Assembly (NCBI GenBank): GCA_965218765.1
Contig: CBDCLU010000004.1
Coordinates: 571,928 to 635,927 of the forward strand
Direction of reading: 5' to 3'
DNA: 64,000 nt
DNA from: JBBPYC01 sp965218765
GTDB lineage: Bacteria > Pseudomonadota > Gammaproteobacteria > Burkholderiales > Burkholderiaceae_C
Shown: piece after piece, positions 35,123 to 44,707 of the stretch
Layout: the number at the start of each line of letters is the position of its first letter
How positions within the stretch are numbered: the first letter of the stretch is position 1
The notes under the pieces: generated by a model
What the model was told of the DNA's origin: nothing
Seen by the model: the letters and a program-made list of their open reading frames with translations, nothing else
Databases searched by the model: none
Program-made: the position numbers and the translations under genes

Positions 35123-36892
35123 TTAAGACCGGCTCCAGAGCATCAGCAATACGATCACGGCCAGCACCAGCGACACGGCTTGCCAGAACCGCCCCGGGTC
35201 GCGCTCGATCAGCGGCAGTTGGGTTCGACGGTTCAAAAACCGCGCGTTCGGCTGTTGCAGATCGAACGTGAACTCGGACAGCTCCTGATAGCGCTGGCGC
35301 GGGTCCGGCTGCAGCGCGCGTTGCAGCACGGCATCGATCCAGGCCGGGATGTCACGGTCGTCCGCCAGTGCCGTGACATAACGCAGGCGTCGCTGCGCCG
35401 CGCGGGTCCTGGCGTTGCAGACCGCGGTGCCGTAGGGCAGGCGCCCGGTCAGCATCTGATACGTGATCACGCCGAGCGAGAATAGATCGGACTGCGGCGT
35501 GCCGTTTTCGCCGAGGAAGTATTCGGGCGCCGTGTACTGCTCGGTGCCCAGGATCGCGTCCGCCGACACTGACACGGCTGCGGCCGCGCGCTCGCCGGGG
35601 TACACCACGGACTCCGCAATGCCGGCCACATGGGTCGAGCCGAAATCGATGATCTTCACGCAGCCGGTGCGCGCCTCAATCATGATGTTGTGCGGACGCA
35701 AGTCTTGGTGCAACATCTCAAGGCGGTGAAATGCCTGCAGGCCGCGCGCAATCTGTTCCACGATGCCGCGCACCGTTGCAAGCGCCGGCCGTGGGTGATC
35801 GAGCATCCACTGCGCAAGCGTCTGGCCTTCGATGTATTCGGTGGCAACGCAGATCATACTGCGCTGGACGGCTGGCGCATGTGCTTTCAGCACGTGCGGG
35901 TTGTCGATGCGCCGGGCCACCCATTCTTCGAGCACGAAGCGCTCCAGGCTGGCCAGATCGGCGGCCAGCTCGAGCGACGGTGTCTTGAGCGCCGCCAACT
36001 GATCGGTCTTGACGTCAGTGGCGAGGTAGATATGGCTGCGGTTGCTGGCGTGCAGTTCGCGTTCGATCCGAAAGCCTTCAAACAGCATGCGCGCCTGCAA
36101 CAGTGGCGGGCAGGCAAGCTGGTGCGACTGCCGATGCAATTCGCCCACACCCGCGTCAGCCAGTTGTTCGATCCGCACGATCTGCACCGTGAGGTTGTCC
36201 TTGCTGCCGCTGGCAAGCGCCTGTTGCGCAAGCCGTCTCGCAGCCGTATTCAGGTCATTGGGATGCGCGCGAACCACGTCGCGCATGAACGTTGCCTCGA
36301 CATGCTCATGCACGCCATCGGTCGTGAGGATGAAGACGTCGCCGCCGGCAAGTGGCACGGCCTGGTAGTCGATCTCGAGTTGTGTGTCGATGCCTAGTGC
36401 GCGTCCAAGATAGCTTTGCACATCCGATACGCGGACCCGGTGGTCGGTGGTCAGCAACTCAAGGGAAGAATCACCGGCTCTCAGCCGGTGAATGCGCGCA
36501 TCGCCAACGTGGAACAGGTGCGCGGTGCTGCCTTTGAGCACCAGCGCACTGAGCGTGCAGACGTAGCCCTGGTCACGGTCAAAGCGGCGGTCGGATTTCT
36601 GCGTCTGCGCATGCAGCCAGTAGTTGGCTGCGCGCAGCACCCGTTCCACTGAGGTGCGCACGGACCAGGCGTCCGACGTGCAGTAGTAATCATCCAGCAG
36701 GCTTCTCACGGCCGCAGCGCTTGCGATCTGGCTGACCGCGCTGCTGCTGATGCCATCTGCGATCGCCAGTGCGATGCCCTTGGACGCAAGCTGTGGCACC
36801 GCAGGAATTACAAGGCCGTGGAAATCCTGATTAACCGGCTTGGCGCCGGCCTCCGAATACTGACCAGCGCTGATCCGCAAAGAATCAGACAC
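35123..36892 (-). CDS. PP2C phosphatase-Ser/Thr kinase fusion, membrane-anchored
   Basis: 589 residues. Residues ~5-245 are a PP2C phosphatase with metal-binding Asp in PVNQDFHG, LAIADGISSS, FHVGDARIH, ILTTDGVHE and GSKDNLTV. Residues ~270-550 are a eukaryotic-type kinase with Lys in AALKTPS, catalytic loop HQDLRPHNIMI (HQD instead of HRD), DFGS and TAPEYF. A single C-terminal membrane helix (LVLAVIVLLMLW) anchors it, kinase facing the cytoplasm. It follows a formate/nitrite channel gene on the same strand, as often seen beside nitrate/nitrite transport genes, so control of that transporter is likely (inference). Confidence 0.9.
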   Translation of the reverse strand: MSDSLRISAGQYSEAGAKPVNQDFHGLVIPAVPQLASKGIALAIADGISSSAVSQIASAAAVRSLLDDYYCTSDAWSVRTSVERVLRAANYWLHAQTQKSDRRFDRDQGYVCTLSALVLKGSTAHLFHVGDARIHRLRAGDSSLELLTTDHRVRVSDVQSYLGRALGIDTQLEIDYQAVPLAGGDVFILTTDGVHEHVEATFMRDVVRAHPNDLNTAARRLAQQALASGSKDNLTVQIVRIEQLADAGVGELHRQSHQLACPPLLQARMLFEGFRIERELHASNRSHIYLATDVKTDQLAALKTPSLELAADLASLERFVLEEWVARRIDNPHVLKAHAPAVQRSMICVATEYIEGQTLAQWMLDHPRPALATVRGIVEQIARGLQAFHRLEMLHQDLRPHNIMIEARTGCVKIIDFGSTHVAGIAESVVYPGERAAAAVSVSADAILGTEQYTAPEYFLGENGTPQSDLFSLGVITYQMLTGRLPYGTAVCNARTRAAQRRLRYVTALADDRDIPAWIDAVLQRALQPDPRQRYQELSEFTFDLQQPNARFLNRRTQLPLIERDPGRFWQAVSLVLAVIVLLMLWSRS

Positions 36893-36910
36893 GGAAGGCT
36901 GGACGCAGTC

Positions 36911-36956
36911 CGCCTGCCTGCGCAGCCCACCTCCAGACGGTGGGTGCAGGCAGGCG
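36911..36956 (-). terminator. Strong hairpin between channel and kinase genes
   Basis: Inverted repeat CGCCTGCCTGC (36911-36921) with GCAGGCAGGCG (36946-36956), plus an inner stem GCCCACC/GGTGGGT. It lies in the 69-base gap between the FNT gene and the kinase gene. There is no T-run, so it may be a partial terminator or an mRNA-stability hairpin setting lower kinase levels. Confidence 0.55.
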
Positions 36957-36961
36957 AAGGA

Positions 36962-37798
36962 TCAAGCCTGCTTGTAGCTTGCGGCCGGAAAGCTGTTGCG
37001 TTTTGGTGCGGTGCGCACGTGTGTGGCGTAAAGCGTCAGACCCGTGAAAGCCAGACCGCCGACCAAGTTGCCGAGCACCGTGGGAATCTCGTTCCAGATC
37101 AGATAGTCCATCACCGAGAACTTGCCGCCCATCAGCAGGCCCGATGGGAACAGGAACATGTTGACCACCGAATGCTCGAACACCATGAAGAAGAACACCA
37201 TGATCGGCATCCACATCGCCACCACCTTGCCGGTGACGGTGGTCGAAATCATCGCGCCGACCACACCAGTCGAGACCATCCAGTTGCACAGCATGCCGCG
37301 CACGAACAAGGTCAGCATGCCGGCCGCGCCGTGGCTTGCGTAGCCGATCGTGCGTGCCTCGCCGATGCCCGCGATCACGGTGCCAACCTTGTCCGGCGGC
37401 GTCGTGAAGCCGAACGTGAAGACGATGGCCATCAGCACCGCCACGGTGAACGCACCGGCGAAGTTGCCGAGGAAGACCAGCCCCCAGTTGCGCAGCACAC
37501 CCTGCACCGTGACACCCGGCCGCTCGTCGAGCAGCGCAAGCGGTGCCAGCACGAACACGCCGGTCAGCAGATCGAACCCCAGCAGATACAGCATGCAAAA
37601 GCCGACCGGAAACAGCGCGGCGCCGATGATCGAATAGCCGGTCTGCACGTTGATCGAGACCGCGAACACGGCTGCCAGCGCGAGGATTGCACCCGCCATG
37701 TAGGCGCGGATCACCGTGTCCCGCGTGGACATGAAAATTTTTGCTTCGCCGGCATCCACCATCTTGGTGACGAATTCGGACGGTGCGAGATAGGCCAT
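36962..37798 (-). CDS. Formate/nitrite transporter (FNT) family channel
   Basis: 278 residues with six membrane helices. FNT marks are LGFDLLTGVFVLAPLALLD (first half motif) and VFFFMVFEHSVVNMFLFPSGL, with the central conserved His. These pentameric channels pass formate, nitrite or similar small anions. Pairing with the PP2C-kinase gene points to nitrite more than formate (inference). The gene has a long upstream region (37799-38096) in which I see no clear regulator site. Confidence 0.92.
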   Translation of the reverse strand: MAYLAPSEFVTKMVDAGEAKIFMSTRDTVIRAYMAGAILALAAVFAVSINVQTGYSIIGAALFPVGFCMLYLLGFDLLTGVFVLAPLALLDERPGVTVQGVLRNWGLVFLGNFAGAFTVAVLMAIVFTFGFTTPPDKVGTVIAGIGEARTIGYASHGAAGMLTLFVRGMLCNWMVSTGVVGAMISTTVTGKVVAMWMPIMVFFFMVFEHSVVNMFLFPSGLLMGGKFSVMDYLIWNEIPTVLGNLVGGLAFTGLTLYATHVRTAPKRNSFPAASYKQA

Positions 37799-38096
37799 GA
37801 CAGTTCTTTCAGCTGAGTCGCAAGGCGCGGCGTGGCGCAGACGGAGGACATTGAACAGCGCAGAATGCGCCGTTTAATACAGCCGTTGCATGGAACGTGC
37901 CACTCCCTGGGTGGACCGACGCGCGGTCCAGGCACATGTGCAGGTCTTGCCACACCTCGACCGTCACACTACGGTGGTGCAGTCAACGCGATTGGTCCGG
38001 TCCGTCGTGGTGCACCGGCATGTGCTGCGACAACGCATTCGGCAAGCAGCAGGCTCCAGCGCCGTCGACCACGCCCGTGCGCAAAAGCGCTTGCCT

Positions 38097-38987
38097 TCAA
38101 CGCATGCTGCGTGCGGCTGCTGACCGACTGGTTGCGACCCAGATGCCCACCAGCACGGCCGACAGTCCCGCCAGCAGGTTCCATCGGAACGGTTCGTTCA
38201 GCATCGTGGCGCCGACGATGCCCGCGACGATCGGATTCACCGTGACGGCCACCGACACCCGCGTCGGCGTGGTGTGCGCCAACGCATAGGCCCAAAGCAG
38301 GAAACCGATGGCGCCCCCGAACAGTCCCAGGTAGCCGATCGCCAGCCATTGCATCTGATCAAAAGCAGCCACCGGTGCATAGCCGCCGCGCACGCCGCTG
38401 ACAAGCACCAGACAGGCGGCACCAATGCCCATCGCCGCCGCGGTGAAGGTGATCGGGTCTGAGCGCCGGATCACCGGCCGCGACCCGACGCTGTAGCACG
38501 CCATCGTCAACGCCGCGCCGACCATCAGCAGGTCCCCGCGCCAAGCGCCGGCAGGCGCAAACCGCAACCCCGTCAGCAGTGCCATCGCCACCCCGCCGAC
38601 CGCCACCAGCACGCCTGCGGTCTTGCGCGGATCGAGCGATTCCACCCCTGCCGCCGCGGCGACGGCCATCGTCAGCAGTGGCAGCGTGGACAGTGCCAAT
38701 GCGCCTCTGGACGCGGTCGTGAAGTGAAGCGACAGGTTGAACAAGACTGGAAACAGCGCGAAAAACAGCAGCCCCAGGCCCAGCGTAGCAAGCCAGTCGG
38801 CGCGTGCCGGCCACCGCGCTTGTTGCAGCAACGCGATCGGTAGCAGCAGCAGGAACCCGATGCCGAAACGCAACGAGCCGAGCGCCAGCGGATCGATTCC
38901 ATCGGCCAGATAACGCGTCGCCGCAACCGCCGCGCCGCCGAGCGCGCTCGAAGCCACGGCGGCGAGCACACCGCGGGTCTCAGTCAT
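38097..38987 (-). CDS. EamA/DMT-family transporter
   Basis: 296 residues with ten hydrophobic helices in two EamA repeats (N-terminal VASSALGGAAVAATRYLADGIDPLALGSLRF and the second from ~145). Drug/metabolite exporters of this fold often export amino acids or related metabolites. It is divergent from a LysR gene 109 bases away, the classical regulator-target pair. Confidence 0.9.
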   Translation of the reverse strand: MTETRGVLAAVASSALGGAAVAATRYLADGIDPLALGSLRFGIGFLLLLPIALLQQARWPARADWLATLGLGLLFFALFPVLFNLSLHFTTASRGALALSTLPLLTMAVAAAAGVESLDPRKTAGVLVAVGGVAMALLTGLRFAPAGAWRGDLLMVGAALTMACYSVGSRPVIRRSDPITFTAAAMGIGAACLVLVSGVRGGYAPVAAFDQMQWLAIGYLGLFGGAIGFLLWAYALAHTTPTRVSVAVTVNPIVAGIVGATMLNEPFRWNLLAGLSAVLVGIWVATSRSAAARSMR

Positions 38988-39096
38988 GATCGGGTTTGGT
39001 CAAGCGCGTCGGTGATCGACAGGGTCAACTCACCATACGCGTGGCTGCCATGATCCGTCCATCCAATTCGCCTGATGGCACCCATCACGTTTCGTC

Positions 39097-39963
39097 ATGC
39101 CCCGACTCACGCTGAACAACGAATTGCTCCGGGCCTTTCTTGCCGTGGTGGAACGTCGTTCCTTCACGCAGGCTGCCGTGTCCTTGCACCGGACGCAATC
39201 GGCCGTGAGCATGCAGATCAAACGGCTGGAGCAGGCGCTTGATGTTCGCCTGTTCGAGCGCGACCTTCCATCGCTGGAGCTGACGGCTGCGGGAACCCGG
39301 CTTGTCGATCATGCGCGCCGCATGCTGGAGCTGAACGATCTGGCGATCGCCCAGGTGCGCCAGAGCGAATCTGACGAGCGCGTTCGCGTTCGCGTGGGCG
39401 TGATGGAGGATTTCGGCCATGAAGTCCTGCCGCCAGCGCTGGCCCGCGTTCGCGCCACGACGCCCGGCGTTCGCGTCGAACTCCAGACCGGGCTCACGGC
39501 GCTCATGCAGGACCAGCTTGGACAGCAGTTCGATCTGGTCATCGCGATGCACCCGGCAGGCCAGGGCGGTGGCGCGTTGATTCGTCGCGAGCAGCCGGTG
39601 TGGGCTGCCGGGCCGAACTGCAGAATCAACCCGCAGGACCCGATTCCACTGGCGCTGTGCCCGCCCGACTGTTTGTTGCGCACGTGGGCCATCGAAGCGC
39701 TGGAAGCCGCAAACCGGCCCTGGCATCTCACGTATGTGGGTCAAAGCGCCGCTGCCGTGAATGCGATGACGGCACAAGGCGAGACGATCACGGTCGTCAA
39801 GTCAAGCCTGTTCCCGCGCACCTTGCGCCGCCTAAGCAGGCACAGTGGCATGCCCCGCTTGCCGCCAGCGGACATATGTCTGCACCGCGCGCCCGGGCTG
39901 TCCGGCGTTGCAAGTCGGCTGGCCGATCAACTGACGGCTGAGCTTTCGGGCACAGTCCGTTGA
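39097..39963 (+). CDS. LysR-family transcriptional regulator
   Basis: 288 residues. The N-terminal helix-turn-helix reads LLRAFLAVVERRSFTQAA ... RTQSAVSMQIKRLEQ; a LysR substrate domain follows. Divergent from the EamA exporter, which it probably controls; the shared operator should lie in 38988-39096. Confidence 0.9.
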   Translation: MPRLTLNNELLRAFLAVVERRSFTQAAVSLHRTQSAVSMQIKRLEQALDVRLFERDLPSLELTAAGTRLVDHARRMLELNDLAIAQVRQSESDERVRVRVGVMEDFGHEVLPPALARVRATTPGVRVELQTGLTALMQDQLGQQFDLVIAMHPAGQGGGALIRREQPVWAAGPNCRINPQDPIPLALCPPDCLLRTWAIEALEAANRPWHLTYVGQSAAAVNAMTAQGETITVVKSSLFPRTLRRLSRHSGMPRLPPADICLHRAPGLSGVASRLADQLTAELSGTVR

Positions 39964-39998
39964 ACGATCGCCGCATCGGCCCGGTGCAGCTGCCAGCG

Positions 39999-40385
39999 TC
40001 ACTGTGCACTTGCGCAGGCAGACAGCGTCGTGGCCCCGGCTGCGATCGGCACCCAGTGCCACAACCGTTGGCAGCGTTGCTGGATGCACAGCTCGTAGTC
40101 GGGCACGAAGTTCGATCGCGCCAGCACCACGTTGCGCCGCCAGGGATCGGCGATCGAATAGCGCCAGACCCCGTCGATCAGCACCGCTTGGTCCGGCGGC
40201 TCCATGCCCGCGCCCGAACCGCGAATGCGCGCTTGCGACAGGTGCAACCAGCCGCCAGCCACTTCCCAGTCTTCGGTCCACTCGATCTTCTCGATCGAGT
40301 GCTGCCAGCGCAGCGTGAACTGGCTGATCGGCAGCGTGACGTGCAGTGCACCGGCTGCGAGGCACAACGCGGCGATGACGGGCAT
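39999..40385 (-). CDS. DUF1850 family protein (TRAP-associated)
   Basis: 128 residues, with a weak N-terminal hydrophobic segment that may act as a signal, and the DUF1850 core FTLRWQHSIEKIEWTEDWE. DUF1850 genes regularly follow fused TAXI-TRAP permease genes. Here it lies 34 bases after the permease stop on the same strand. Its exact role in transport is unknown. Confidence 0.8.
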   Translation of the reverse strand: MPVIAALCLAAGALHVTLPISQFTLRWQHSIEKIEWTEDWEVAGGWLHLSQARIRGSGAGMEPPDQAVLIDGVWRYSIADPWRRNVVLARSNFVPDYELCIQQRCQRLWHWVPIAAGATTLSACASAQ

Positions 40386-40419
40386 CGGATCGTCAGCCGG
40401 AGGACGGAAGTGAACGGCC

Positions 40420-42531
40420 TCAGGCCGTCACCGGGTGCCGCTTGCGCAATCGCCAGAGGTGCCACGCAAGCAGCGCCGCCGCTGCCGTCAGGCCGACTTC
40501 ATCGGTGATCGGCGCGGCCACCACCAGACAAGCCGCTGCCAAGAACGCCCAGGTACGTTCCCACCAAGCCAGCGGCCCCATCCAATAGCCGATGGCCGCA
40601 CCGCCCCACAGCACGATCGCCACCAGCGCCTTGAACACGACATAGCTCGTGTCCATCCAGGTGCCGCCCTGCAGCATCAGCGCCGGTGCATAGACCGCCA
40701 TGTACGGCACGATGAAGCCCGCAATCGCCACGCGCAGCGCCTGCATGCCGATCTTCATGCCGCTCTCCCTTGCGATCGGCGCCGCAGCAAACGCGGCCAG
40801 CGCCACCGGTGGCGTCAGATCCGCCATGATGCCGAAATAGAACACGAACATGTGCGAGACGATCAGCGGCACGCCGAGCTGCAGCAACGCGGGCGCCGCG
40901 AGCGAACTCGTGATGATGTAGTTCGGAATCGTCGGGATGCCCATGCCCAGCACCAGGCAGACCAGCATCGTGAGCACCAGACTCAAAAACAGGCTGCTCT
41001 GGCCGAGCTGGATGATGTAGCCCGCAAACAAAGTCGCGGCGCCGGTCAGGGTCAGGATGCCGATGATCACGCCGACCAGCGCACATGCGACGCCGACCGG
41101 CAGCGCATGCCGCGCGCCGTCAGCCATCGCATCGAGTGCAACCTTCAGCGTGGCCCGCCCGCCCTTGGCAAACCACAGCACCGCAGCCATCGCCATCGCC
41201 AGCCCGATCACCGCGCCGATGCCCCACTTGAAAAAGCTCGATGCGGCCAGCCCGATCAGAATCCAGAACACGATCTGCAGCGGCCGGCTGCCGAACTGCT
41301 TGGTCAGCGCCGCGCCGAAGATCAGGATCACCGTCAGCGCGAGACCGACCATGCCCGAGAACAGCGGCGTATAGCCCGAGAACAGCAAGTACACGAGGAT
41401 CGCGAGCGGCAGGATCAGATACCAGCGCAGCTTGACGGCTGCCCACGGATCGGGGCAGTCCTCCTTCGGCATGCCGACGAGTCCGGCGCGGCCAGCCTCC
41501 AGATGCACCATCACGAACGCGGTGATGAAATAGAGCAGCGCGGGGATCGCCGCCGCCTTGCAGATCTCCACATACGGCACGTCGATCGTCTCGGCCATGA
41601 TGAATGCGACCGCGCCCATCACCGGCGGCATGATCTGCCCGCCCATGCTGGCAGTCGCCTCCACGCCGCCCGCGAACGCCGCGTTATAGCCGAAGCGCTT
41701 CATCAGCGGAATCGTGAACTGGCCGGTCGTCACCACGTTCGCCACGCCCGAACCGTTGATGGTGCCCATGAGACCGCTCGATGCGACCGCCACCTTGGCC
41801 GGCCCGCCCTTGGTATGGCCGAACATGCCTAAAGCGAAGTCGGTGAACAGCGCAATCATCCCGGCCTGCTCCAGAAACGCACCGAACAGGATGAACAGGA
41901 AGATATACGAAGACGACACGTAGGTCGGCGTGCCATAAATACCTTCAGTGCCGAAGCCCAGTTGCCCGACGATCTGATCGATCCCGTAGCCGCGATGCGC
42001 GAGCGCGCCCGGCAGGTACTGGCCGAACAGCCCATAGGCCAGAAACATCAGGCAGATCAGCGGCAGCGCGAAGCCCATGATGCGGCGCGCCGCCTCGAAC
42101 ACCAGCACGATCACGGTGATGCCCACCACCATGTCGGCTGTGGTCAGGTCGCCCGCGCGAAACACCAGGTCCGCTTCGAACACCCAGTGGTACAGCCCCG
42201 CGATGAATGCCACCGCGCCGACGGCCCAGCCGAGGCCACGCTGGCGCAGCGGCGGATGCAGCACGAACGTGATCAGCAGCAGAAACCCCACGTGCACTGC
42301 GCGCACCACCGAACTCGACAGCGGGCTGAACGCTGCGGTGACGATCTGAAATGTCGAGAAAAGAATCGCGACCCAGAACAGCAGGCCGACGAACGGCGCG
42401 GCGTGCTCTTCGGGCGGCGCGCCATCAACGACGCCGGGCGCCGGATCGAGTTCACTGCGGGGAACGTGCGCGGCGCCGTGGGTGGCGATGTCCGCGCTTT
42501 GCGATGACGGATTGTTCGATGGCGCGGTCAT
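40420..42531 (-). CDS. TRAP transporter fused permease (4TM/12TM, TAXI type)
   Basis: 703 residues with about 16-18 membrane helices: a DctQ-like N-terminal part and a DctM-like main part in one chain. The DctM part has GLMGTINGSGVANVVTTGQFTIPLMK and GMGIPTIPNYIITSSLAAPAL. It drives uptake of a ligand delivered by the TAXI receptor encoded 23 bases upstream, using a sodium or proton gradient. The cytoplasmic N-terminus is long (~45 residues). Confidence 0.93.
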   Translation of the reverse strand: MTAPSNNPSSQSADIATHGAAHVPRSELDPAPGVVDGAPPEEHAAPFVGLLFWVAILFSTFQIVTAAFSPLSSSVVRAVHVGFLLLITFVLHPPLRQRGLGWAVGAVAFIAGLYHWVFEADLVFRAGDLTTADMVVGITVIVLVFEAARRIMGFALPLICLMFLAYGLFGQYLPGALAHRGYGIDQIVGQLGFGTEGIYGTPTYVSSSYIFLFILFGAFLEQAGMIALFTDFALGMFGHTKGGPAKVAVASSGLMGTINGSGVANVVTTGQFTIPLMKRFGYNAAFAGGVEATASMGGQIMPPVMGAVAFIMAETIDVPYVEICKAAAIPALLYFITAFVMVHLEAGRAGLVGMPKEDCPDPWAAVKLRWYLILPLAILVYLLFSGYTPLFSGMVGLALTVILIFGAALTKQFGSRPLQIVFWILIGLAASSFFKWGIGAVIGLAMAMAAVLWFAKGGRATLKVALDAMADGARHALPVGVACALVGVIIGILTLTGAATLFAGYIIQLGQSSLFLSLVLTMLVCLVLGMGIPTIPNYIITSSLAAPALLQLGVPLIVSHMFVFYFGIMADLTPPVALAAFAAAPIARESGMKIGMQALRVAIAGFIVPYMAVYAPALMLQGGTWMDTSYVVFKALVAIVLWGGAAIGYWMGPLAWWERTWAFLAAACLVVAAPITDEVGLTAAAALLAWHLWRLRKRHPVTA

Positions 42532-42554
42532 GGATGCTCAGCAGTTGCAGCCGA

Positions 42555-43538
42555 TCACTTCATCAACCCGACTTCCCGATAGTACTTCTCCGCGCCCGGA
42601 TGGAAGGGCACGCTGGTGCCGGTCACCGCGGCATCCTTCTTGATGCCCTTGGCCGCGTTGTGCGCCGCCACCAGCGTGTCCAGGCTCTCGAACATCGCCT
42701 TCGTCATCTCATAGACCGCATCGGTCGGCACGCCCGAATGCGACACCAGGAAATTCTTGATCGCGATCGTCTGTACCGCGCCGGTCTGGCCGGTGTAGGT
42801 GTCGGCCGGGACCATTGCAGCTTGATAAGCGGCATCGCCAATCTTTTCCACGACGCCCGGCGGAATCGGCACGATCTGGATCGGCACTGAAGCGGCCAAG
42901 TCGCGGATGGAGGCAACACCGAGCCCGGCCGACTGCAACGTGGCATCGAGCTGGCGGTTCTTCATGAGTTCGACCGATTCGCCGAACGGCAGGTATTCGA
43001 CCTTGCTGAAGTCGTCATAGCTCATGCCCGCGCCCTTGAACACTGCGCGCGCATTGAGTTCGGTGCCCGACTTCGGCGCACCGACCGAGATGCGCTTGCC
43101 CTTCAAATCCGCCAGTGTCTTGATGCCGGATTCGCCGCTCGCGACGATCTGGATATAGTTCGCGTACATGCCCGACACCGCGCGCAGCTTGTCGAGCGGT
43201 TTGGTAAAGCCCGACTCCTTGTCGCCCTTCCAGGCATCCGACAATGCATCGCCGAGCACCAGCGCCATCTCGCCGCGTCCGGCCTGCAGCAAGTTCAGGT
43301 TCTCGGCGGACGCTTTCGTCGACTGCACCGTGACCTTCGCATCCGGCAGCACCTTGCCCCAGATCTGCGACAGCGCGACGCCCATCGGGTAGTACACGCC
43401 GCTCTGACCGCCCGTCAGGATGTTGACGAACTTGAGGTCAGCGGCGAAGGCGCGTGGCGACAGCGCTGCGGCACCGCCGGCCAGCGCGCCCAACATGAGG
43501 GTGCGACGGGCGATGCGGTTACGGGAATCTGCATTCAT
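42555..43538 (-). CDS. TAXI-family TRAP periplasmic receptor
   Basis: 327 residues from the ATG at 43538, which has AGGAG at 43544-43548. It has a Tat-like signal (RNRIARRTLMLGALAGGAAALSPRAFA). The mature part has LKFVNILTGGQSGVYYPMGVAL and the SVGAPKSGTELNA loop, both typical of TAXI receptors, whose known ligands are glutamate-like and other carboxylates. First gene of the three-gene operon. Confidence 0.93.
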   Translation of the reverse strand: MNADSRNRIARRTLMLGALAGGAAALSPRAFAADLKFVNILTGGQSGVYYPMGVALSQIWGKVLPDAKVTVQSTKASAENLNLLQAGRGEMALVLGDALSDAWKGDKESGFTKPLDKLRAVSGMYANYIQIVASGESGIKTLADLKGKRISVGAPKSGTELNARAVFKGAGMSYDDFSKVEYLPFGESVELMKNRQLDATLQSAGLGVASIRDLAASVPIQIVPIPPGVVEKIGDAAYQAAMVPADTYTGQTGAVQTIAIKNFLVSHSGVPTDAVYEMTKAMFESLDTLVAAHNAAKGIKKDAAVTGTSVPFHPGAEKYYREVGLMK

Positions 43539-43695
43539 GGTGATCTCCTGAAAACGTGGTGATAGAGGTCCGGGCGCGCTGGCTTGCATGCGTATCTCGA
43601 ACCACTCTATCGCATCAGTTCAGCGCCGCACCAGAGCGTTTTCCCGTGCGTGTTGGAGACCTGGCAGTCGCCGAGCGGATCCGCATTGCCGCCGG

Positions 43696-43968
43696 TCAAT
43701 TCCTCTGCGAGTCCAGCGACACGGTCGGGGGCGGCGCTGCAGCCGTCGTCGAAACACCGCCAATCGCGCCACGCCGAACCAGCCATTCGGGTGGCCCCGC
43801 GGGCCCCGTCGCGCTGCAGGTGAACCGCAGCAGTTCTTCCAGCGTGGGCCGGCTGCCGAGCAGCGCAACCCGCCAAGCCGGATAGGTCGCCGCCACGATG
43901 CCGAACGCCAAGGCACAAACGCCGCCTGCCCGGCGCCAGTGTCGTCGTGCTGGTGGTCCAGCTTTCAT
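43696..43968 (-). CDS. Small single-helix membrane protein
   Basis: 90 residues. Its ATG (43968) overlaps the DUF2243 stop (ATGA), which supports it as a real coupled gene. It has one probable membrane helix (AGGVCALAFGIVAATYPAW) and a short periplasmic tail. No family recognised; context suggests a partner of the DUF2243 protein. Confidence 0.5.
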   Translation of the reverse strand: MKAGPPARRHWRRAGGVCALAFGIVAATYPAWRVALLGSRPTLEELLRFTCSATGPAGPPEWLVRRGAIGGVSTTAAAPPPTVSLDSQRN

Positions 43969-44477
43969 GCCGACCGCGCCGCTGGGCTGCGCTGCCGTCG
44001 CCTGCCTGAGCGCAGCAGCAACCATCCGCCCACCAGCATCAGCGCGCCCCAGACCAGAAAGCCGGTGTCCCAGGCCGGCCACTGCGTCTTCGGCACCAAT
44101 TCATTCACGTGATGGACACCTAACAACTGATGATCGACCAGCCCCTCCACGACATTGAAGATGCCCCAGCCGATCAGCACCGTGCCGATCATCATGCGGC
44201 TCGACCAATACAGATGCCGCGTGTGCGCGACCTGCCAGAACAGGTACAGCCCGATCACGATGAACACGTAGGTCGTGCTGTGGAAGATGCCGTCCCACAG
44301 CGTGTTCAGCCGCAGGTTCTCGACCGTGTTGGTCGGATACCAGCTGCTGAGCATGTGGTGCCATTGCAGCACCTGGTGCAGCACGATGCCGTCGAAGAAG
44401 CCGCCGAGGCCGAGGCCGAAGAAGACGCCGGAGGCAGTGGGAAAGCGGCCGGTTCGGCCGTCATGGTCCGGGCTCAT
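43965..44477 (-). CDS. DUF2243 membrane protein
   Basis: 170 residues with four membrane helices and the family's conserved GFFDGIVLHQVLQWHHMLS at the start of helix 1. Histidines and acidic residues recur at helix ends (NVVEGLVDHQLLGVHHVNE), suggesting metal or heme contact. Such genes often lie near haem-copper oxidase assembly genes; none is present here. The start at 44477 follows family length. Confidence 0.8.
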   Translation of the reverse strand: MSPDHDGRTGRFPTASGVFFGLGLGGFFDGIVLHQVLQWHHMLSSWYPTNTVENLRLNTLWDGIFHSTTYVFIVIGLYLFWQVAHTRHLYWSSRMMIGTVLIGWGIFNVVEGLVDHQLLGVHHVNELVPKTQWPAWDTGFLVWGALMLVGGWLLLRSGRRRQRSPAARSA

Positions 44478-44612
44478 CGGGCTTGGGTATCCGACGCTGC
44501 ACTGAAACGACTGTCCATGATTTCCACACGTCTTCTCGACGAGATGCGAGGCCCCGGCTGGCAAGCAATATGCCTGTCGCAGCAGCCAGCGCGAAGCCTG
44601 AAGTGCACGATA

Positions 44613-44640
44613 TTGACCCACGGGGCAGGACCGTTAAGCA
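44613..44640 (+). promoter_or_regulatory. Candidate argS promoter
   Basis: TTGACC at 44613-44618 and TAAGCA at 44635-44640, spacing 16, 67 bases before the argS ATG. The -35 is good, the -10 moderate. Confidence 0.4.
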
Positions 44641-44707
44641 TTTGTTGCTACTAAACAAGTAGCGAAAGCCGGGCGGGCAGCACGCACGCGCCCCGTAGAA
44701 TCACCGC

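Noticed and set aside
37890..38123. Possible small plus-strand gene between the FNT and EamA genes
   Set aside because: No ribosome site, no hydrophobic or domain pattern, several overlapping frames equally open.
44631..44666. Inverted repeat around TTGCTACTAAACAAGTAGCG before argS as a T-box or terminator
   Set aside because: Stem of only about six pairs and no specifier-loop or T-run; T-box regulation of argS is not expected in beta-proteobacteria.
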